This document shows positions 61,953-64,000 of a stretch of 64,000 nt of DNA, in pieces (position 1 is the first letter of the stretch; the number at the start of each line of letters is the position of its first letter). The DNA is from an uncultured Roseovarius sp. (GTDB taxonomy: Bacteria; Pseudomonadota; Alphaproteobacteria; Rhodobacterales; Rhodobacteraceae): contig CANMBU010000002.1 of the NCBI GenBank assembly GCA_947496175.1, forward strand, positions 310,001-374,000. Reading direction: 5' to 3'. The notes under the pieces were generated by a model. The model did not search any database. It was given only the letters and a program-made list of their open reading frames with translations, and was not told the DNA's origin. Made by a program: the position numbers and the translations under genes.

Positions 61953-62612
61953 ATGTCTCGTCTGCTTGAAACCGATCTCTATCCTTCTGTCAAAGCATGG
62001 CTGGAAAGTCAGGGCTATGAGGTGAAATCCGAAGTGGGCGCGGCGGATGTCGTTGGCGTGAAGCTGGCGCAGGAGCCGGTGATTGTTGAGCTGAAAACCG
62101 GGTTTTCCCTGACGCTTTTGCAACAGGCCGTGGCGCGGCAGGCGGTGACGGACCATGTCTATGTTGCCGTGCCGCGCTGGAAGGGCAAGGCGGGCTGGCG
62201 CACCTTTAAGGGCAATGTTGGCTTGTGCAGGCGTCTGGGGCTGGGGGTGCTGAGCGTGCAGGTCAAAGACAGCTCGCTTCAGGTGCATTGCGATCCTGCG
62301 CCGTTCAAGCCGCGCAAATCCAAAGTGAAGCAAGCGCGTCTGATGAAAGAGTTCACCGCACGCGACGGTGATCCGAATCTTGGCGGCACGCGAGGCCAGG
62401 TTCAGACAGCCTATAAGCAGGACGCAGAGAAATGTGCGGCCTACCTTGCGCAACATGGTCCGTGCTCGGGGGCTGAGATTGCCCGGAAAACCGGTGTCAC
62501 ACGGGCCACACGGATCATGGCGGACAATCATTCTGGCTGGTTTTTTCGTGCGGCGCGGGGAGTGTATGCGCTGAGCGAGGCCGGGCTAAACGCGCGACAG
62601 GAGCAGGCCTGA
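61953..62612 (+). CDS. DUF2161 protein, PD-(D/E)XK-type nuclease-like
   Basis: The 219-residue protein has an N-terminal restriction-endonuclease-like fold: LYPSVKAWLESQGYEVKSEV, then ADVVGV and VIVELKTGFSL, giving the D...ExK catalytic pattern. The C-terminal part (AAYLAQHGPCSGAEIARKTG then YALS) looks like a winged helix. DUF2161 proteins are alphaproteobacterial and their role is not known. The stop overlaps the SGNH gene start by one base. Confidence 0.82.
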   Translation: MSRLLETDLYPSVKAWLESQGYEVKSEVGAADVVGVKLAQEPVIVELKTGFSLTLLQQAVARQAVTDHVYVAVPRWKGKAGWRTFKGNVGLCRRLGLGVLSVQVKDSSLQVHCDPAPFKPRKSKVKQARLMKEFTARDGDPNLGGTRGQVQTAYKQDAEKCAAYLAQHGPCSGAEIARKTGVTRATRIMADNHSGWFFRAARGVYALSEAGLNARQEQA

Positions 62613-63304
62613 TGCGGGATCTGGTTTTGGCGCTCGCCCTTGCACCGATCCTGATCCCGCAGGTCGCCTGGGTTCGGTTTCGCGCCGCGCGCTTGCAGGA
62701 GGCCTCTGGGCCGCGAGAGGGCGTCGCAGGTAACGGCCCAGCCTTGCGGCTTTTGGTCTTGGGCGACAGCTCGGCCGCGGGGGTTGGTGTGGCGCATCAA
62801 GAAGATGCGCTGATCGGGCGGTTGGTGGCGCGTCTGGCGCAGCGCCATCAGGTGCGCTGGCGACTGGCCGCGCGCTGTGGGGCGACCACGACAACGGTGT
62901 TGCAGAACCTGCAGACAGAGCCCGAAGCCCGGTTTGACATCGCGGTTATTGCTTTGGGTGTGAACGATTCCAAAAACGGCATGTCGCGCCGCCGGTGGCA
63001 GAAGAACTATAAAGACCTGATCATGCTTTTGCAGACGCGTTTCGGCGTGCGTGAGATCTATGCCACGGCCGTGCCGCCACTAGGGGCGTTCCCGCTTTTG
63101 CCAGCACCTCTTCGTACTGTTCTGGGGCGCCGCGCGACCCTCTTTGACGGGGACCTGCGCGGCATTGCGGCGGATCGGGATGCTGTGCAATATGTGCCGT
63201 TTGACTTTCCAATGGACACAACTCTGATGGCCGAGGACGGGTTTCATCCCGGACCGGTGATCTATGACCGCTGGGCGGCGCGCGTGGCCGAGATGATGGG
63301 CTGA
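62612..63304 (+). CDS. SGNH/GDSL hydrolase family protein
   Basis: The 230-residue protein has an N-terminal hydrophobic segment (LVLALALAPILIPQVAWV), probably a membrane anchor. The SGNH blocks are LVLGDSSAAGVGV (nucleophile Ser), VIALGVNDSKNG, and the final EDGFHPGPVIYDRWA with Asp and His. It should be an esterase or lipase/acylhydrolase facing the periplasm. The gene overlaps DUF2161 by one base. Confidence 0.83.
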   Translation: MRDLVLALALAPILIPQVAWVRFRAARLQEASGPREGVAGNGPALRLLVLGDSSAAGVGVAHQEDALIGRLVARLAQRHQVRWRLAARCGATTTTVLQNLQTEPEARFDIAVIALGVNDSKNGMSRRRWQKNYKDLIMLLQTRFGVREIYATAVPPLGAFPLLPAPLRTVLGRRATLFDGDLRGIAADRDAVQYVPFDFPMDTTLMAEDGFHPGPVIYDRWAARVAEMMG

Positions 63305-63370
63305 CGGCTCGACATACCTATCTATACGCGTCAAGTTGCGGCAACCCCTTTCGAGGTAAGGAGAAAGCCC

Positions 63371-64000
63371 ATGCTATGTCGGATTGGCGCGATTGAGCTT
63401 TGGCGCGTTCTTGACCTTTATGGACCGTTTCTGGCGCCTGAAGAGTTGTTCCCAACGGCGGGGCCGGCTGTGGCCCATGTGATTGATACATATGTTCCGG
63501 GGGGTGTTTGCACCAAAACCGGGGGGCTTTTGATGCCGGTGCAGGGGTTTTTGCTCAAGACACCGGATCATGTGATCCTCATTGACACCTGCGTGGGCAA
63601 TCATAAAACCGCGCCCAGCTTTCCGGATTGGCATCAGCGGGATGACACACGGTTTCTGGCCGGGCTGACGGCGGCTGGGCTTGGGCCTGAGGAGGTGGAC
63701 TACGTGCTCTGCACACATCTGCATGTGGATCACGTGGGGTGGAACACGCAGTTGGAGGATGGTCGCTGGGTGCCGACGTTCCCGAGTGCCAAATACCTGC
63801 TGCCCAAGGCGGATGAGCCGTATTACCGCGAAAATGCGCAGGCCATGTATCAAGAAAGCATTTTGCCAGTTATAGAAGCCGGGCAAGCGGAGTTTGTGCA
63901 GGGCGCGCATGCCCTTGGGGACTACGTGACGCTTATGCCGACCCCTGGTCACACGGCGGGGCATGTCTCAGTCCTGATCAGGGACGGCAGCAAAGAGGCG
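63371..64000 (+). CDS. MBL-fold metallo-hydrolase, C-terminus cut by window edge
   Basis: The 210 residues visible start at an ATG with AAGGAG upstream and run open to the end of the window. The metallo-beta-lactamase metal motif CTHLHVDHVGWN is present near residue 115, with the later PTPGHTAGHVSVL motif. ILIDTCVGNHKTAPSF precedes them. The layout resembles alkylsulfatase/lactonase-like MBL proteins such as those with a full HxHxDH set. The last part and any final metal ligand lie outside the window. Confidence 0.85.
   Translation, partial: MLCRIGAIELWRVLDLYGPFLAPEELFPTAGPAVAHVIDTYVPGGVCTKTGGLLMPVQGFLLKTPDHVILIDTCVGNHKTAPSFPDWHQRDDTRFLAGLTAAGLGPEEVDYVLCTHLHVDHVGWNTQLEDGRWVPTFPSAKYLLPKADEPYYRENAQAMYQESILPVIEAGQAEFVQGAHALGDYVTLMPTPGHTAGHVSVLIRDGSKEA

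Overview
The window is a dense, GC-rich stretch of chromosome (near 60% GC by eye, not computed) from an alphaproteobacterium, almost certainly a member of the Rhodobacterales (Roseobacter group). The call rests on gene content and order: DUF1150 next to hsp20, a cob cluster that opens with a His-rich small protein and a long CbiX, deformylase paralogues ahead of fmt, acs with its own adk and a two-subunit acetate-type symporter, and many four-base ATGA overlaps. I see no prophage, insertion sequence, CRISPR array, rRNA or tRNA. Most genes are core metabolism.

Layout. 1-9.2 kb: 5' end of prs, a kappa-GST-like isomerase, threonine aldolase, ycgN and ribF, a MaoC hydratase, a HAD hydrolase, DUF1150-hsp20 behind a heat-shock type promoter, purE-purK. 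9.2-15 kb: a decayed SEC-C gene, a stand-alone phnM with a secreted lipase, a Nudix hydrolase, two EamA exporters, a glutathionyl-hydroquinone reductase. 15.2-22.6 kb: cobalamin (corrin ring) operon: His-rich small protein, cbiX, cobH, cobL, cobI, a cbiG/cobE-cobJ fusion, an unknown coupled gene, cobM. 22.6-29 kb: patB-like lyase with a GST, two deformylase paralogues (one lacking catalytic residues) with fmt, small membrane proteins, rnhA. 29-31.7 kb: four-gene accessory phospholipid operon (plsC, cdsA, a membrane protein, a CDP-alcohol phosphotransferase).

32-41 kb: an orphan gene, ispH, a three-gene operon pairing an NrtR-like regulator with an SPFH protein and an NAD-kinase-like protein, a cytochrome b561-YceI fusion, then fabD-fabG-acpP. 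40.6-50.5 kb: NYN-domain protein, folK, argD-argF, cupin, gnd, a fatty acid hydroxylase, an AT-rich orphan, hrpB. 50.9-64 kb: meaB, then an acetate-use module (acs, adk, small and large symporter subunits, a CNMP/CBS/DUF294 regulator, an unknown membrane protein, and a membrane-anchored DnaQ-type exonuclease) that meets a family II pyrophosphatase tail to tail. Acs makes AMP and pyrophosphate, which Adk and the pyrophosphatase would remove. The window ends with DUF2161, SGNH hydrolase and a truncated metallo-hydrolase gene.

The most unusual points are the NrtR/SPFH/NAD-kinase operon, the exonuclease that replaces a kinase domain behind a HAMP/PAS-like sensor, the unknown gene coupled inside the cob operon, a probable CTG start for cobH whose ribosome site lies in a dispersed repeat, and three families of short non-coding repeats.
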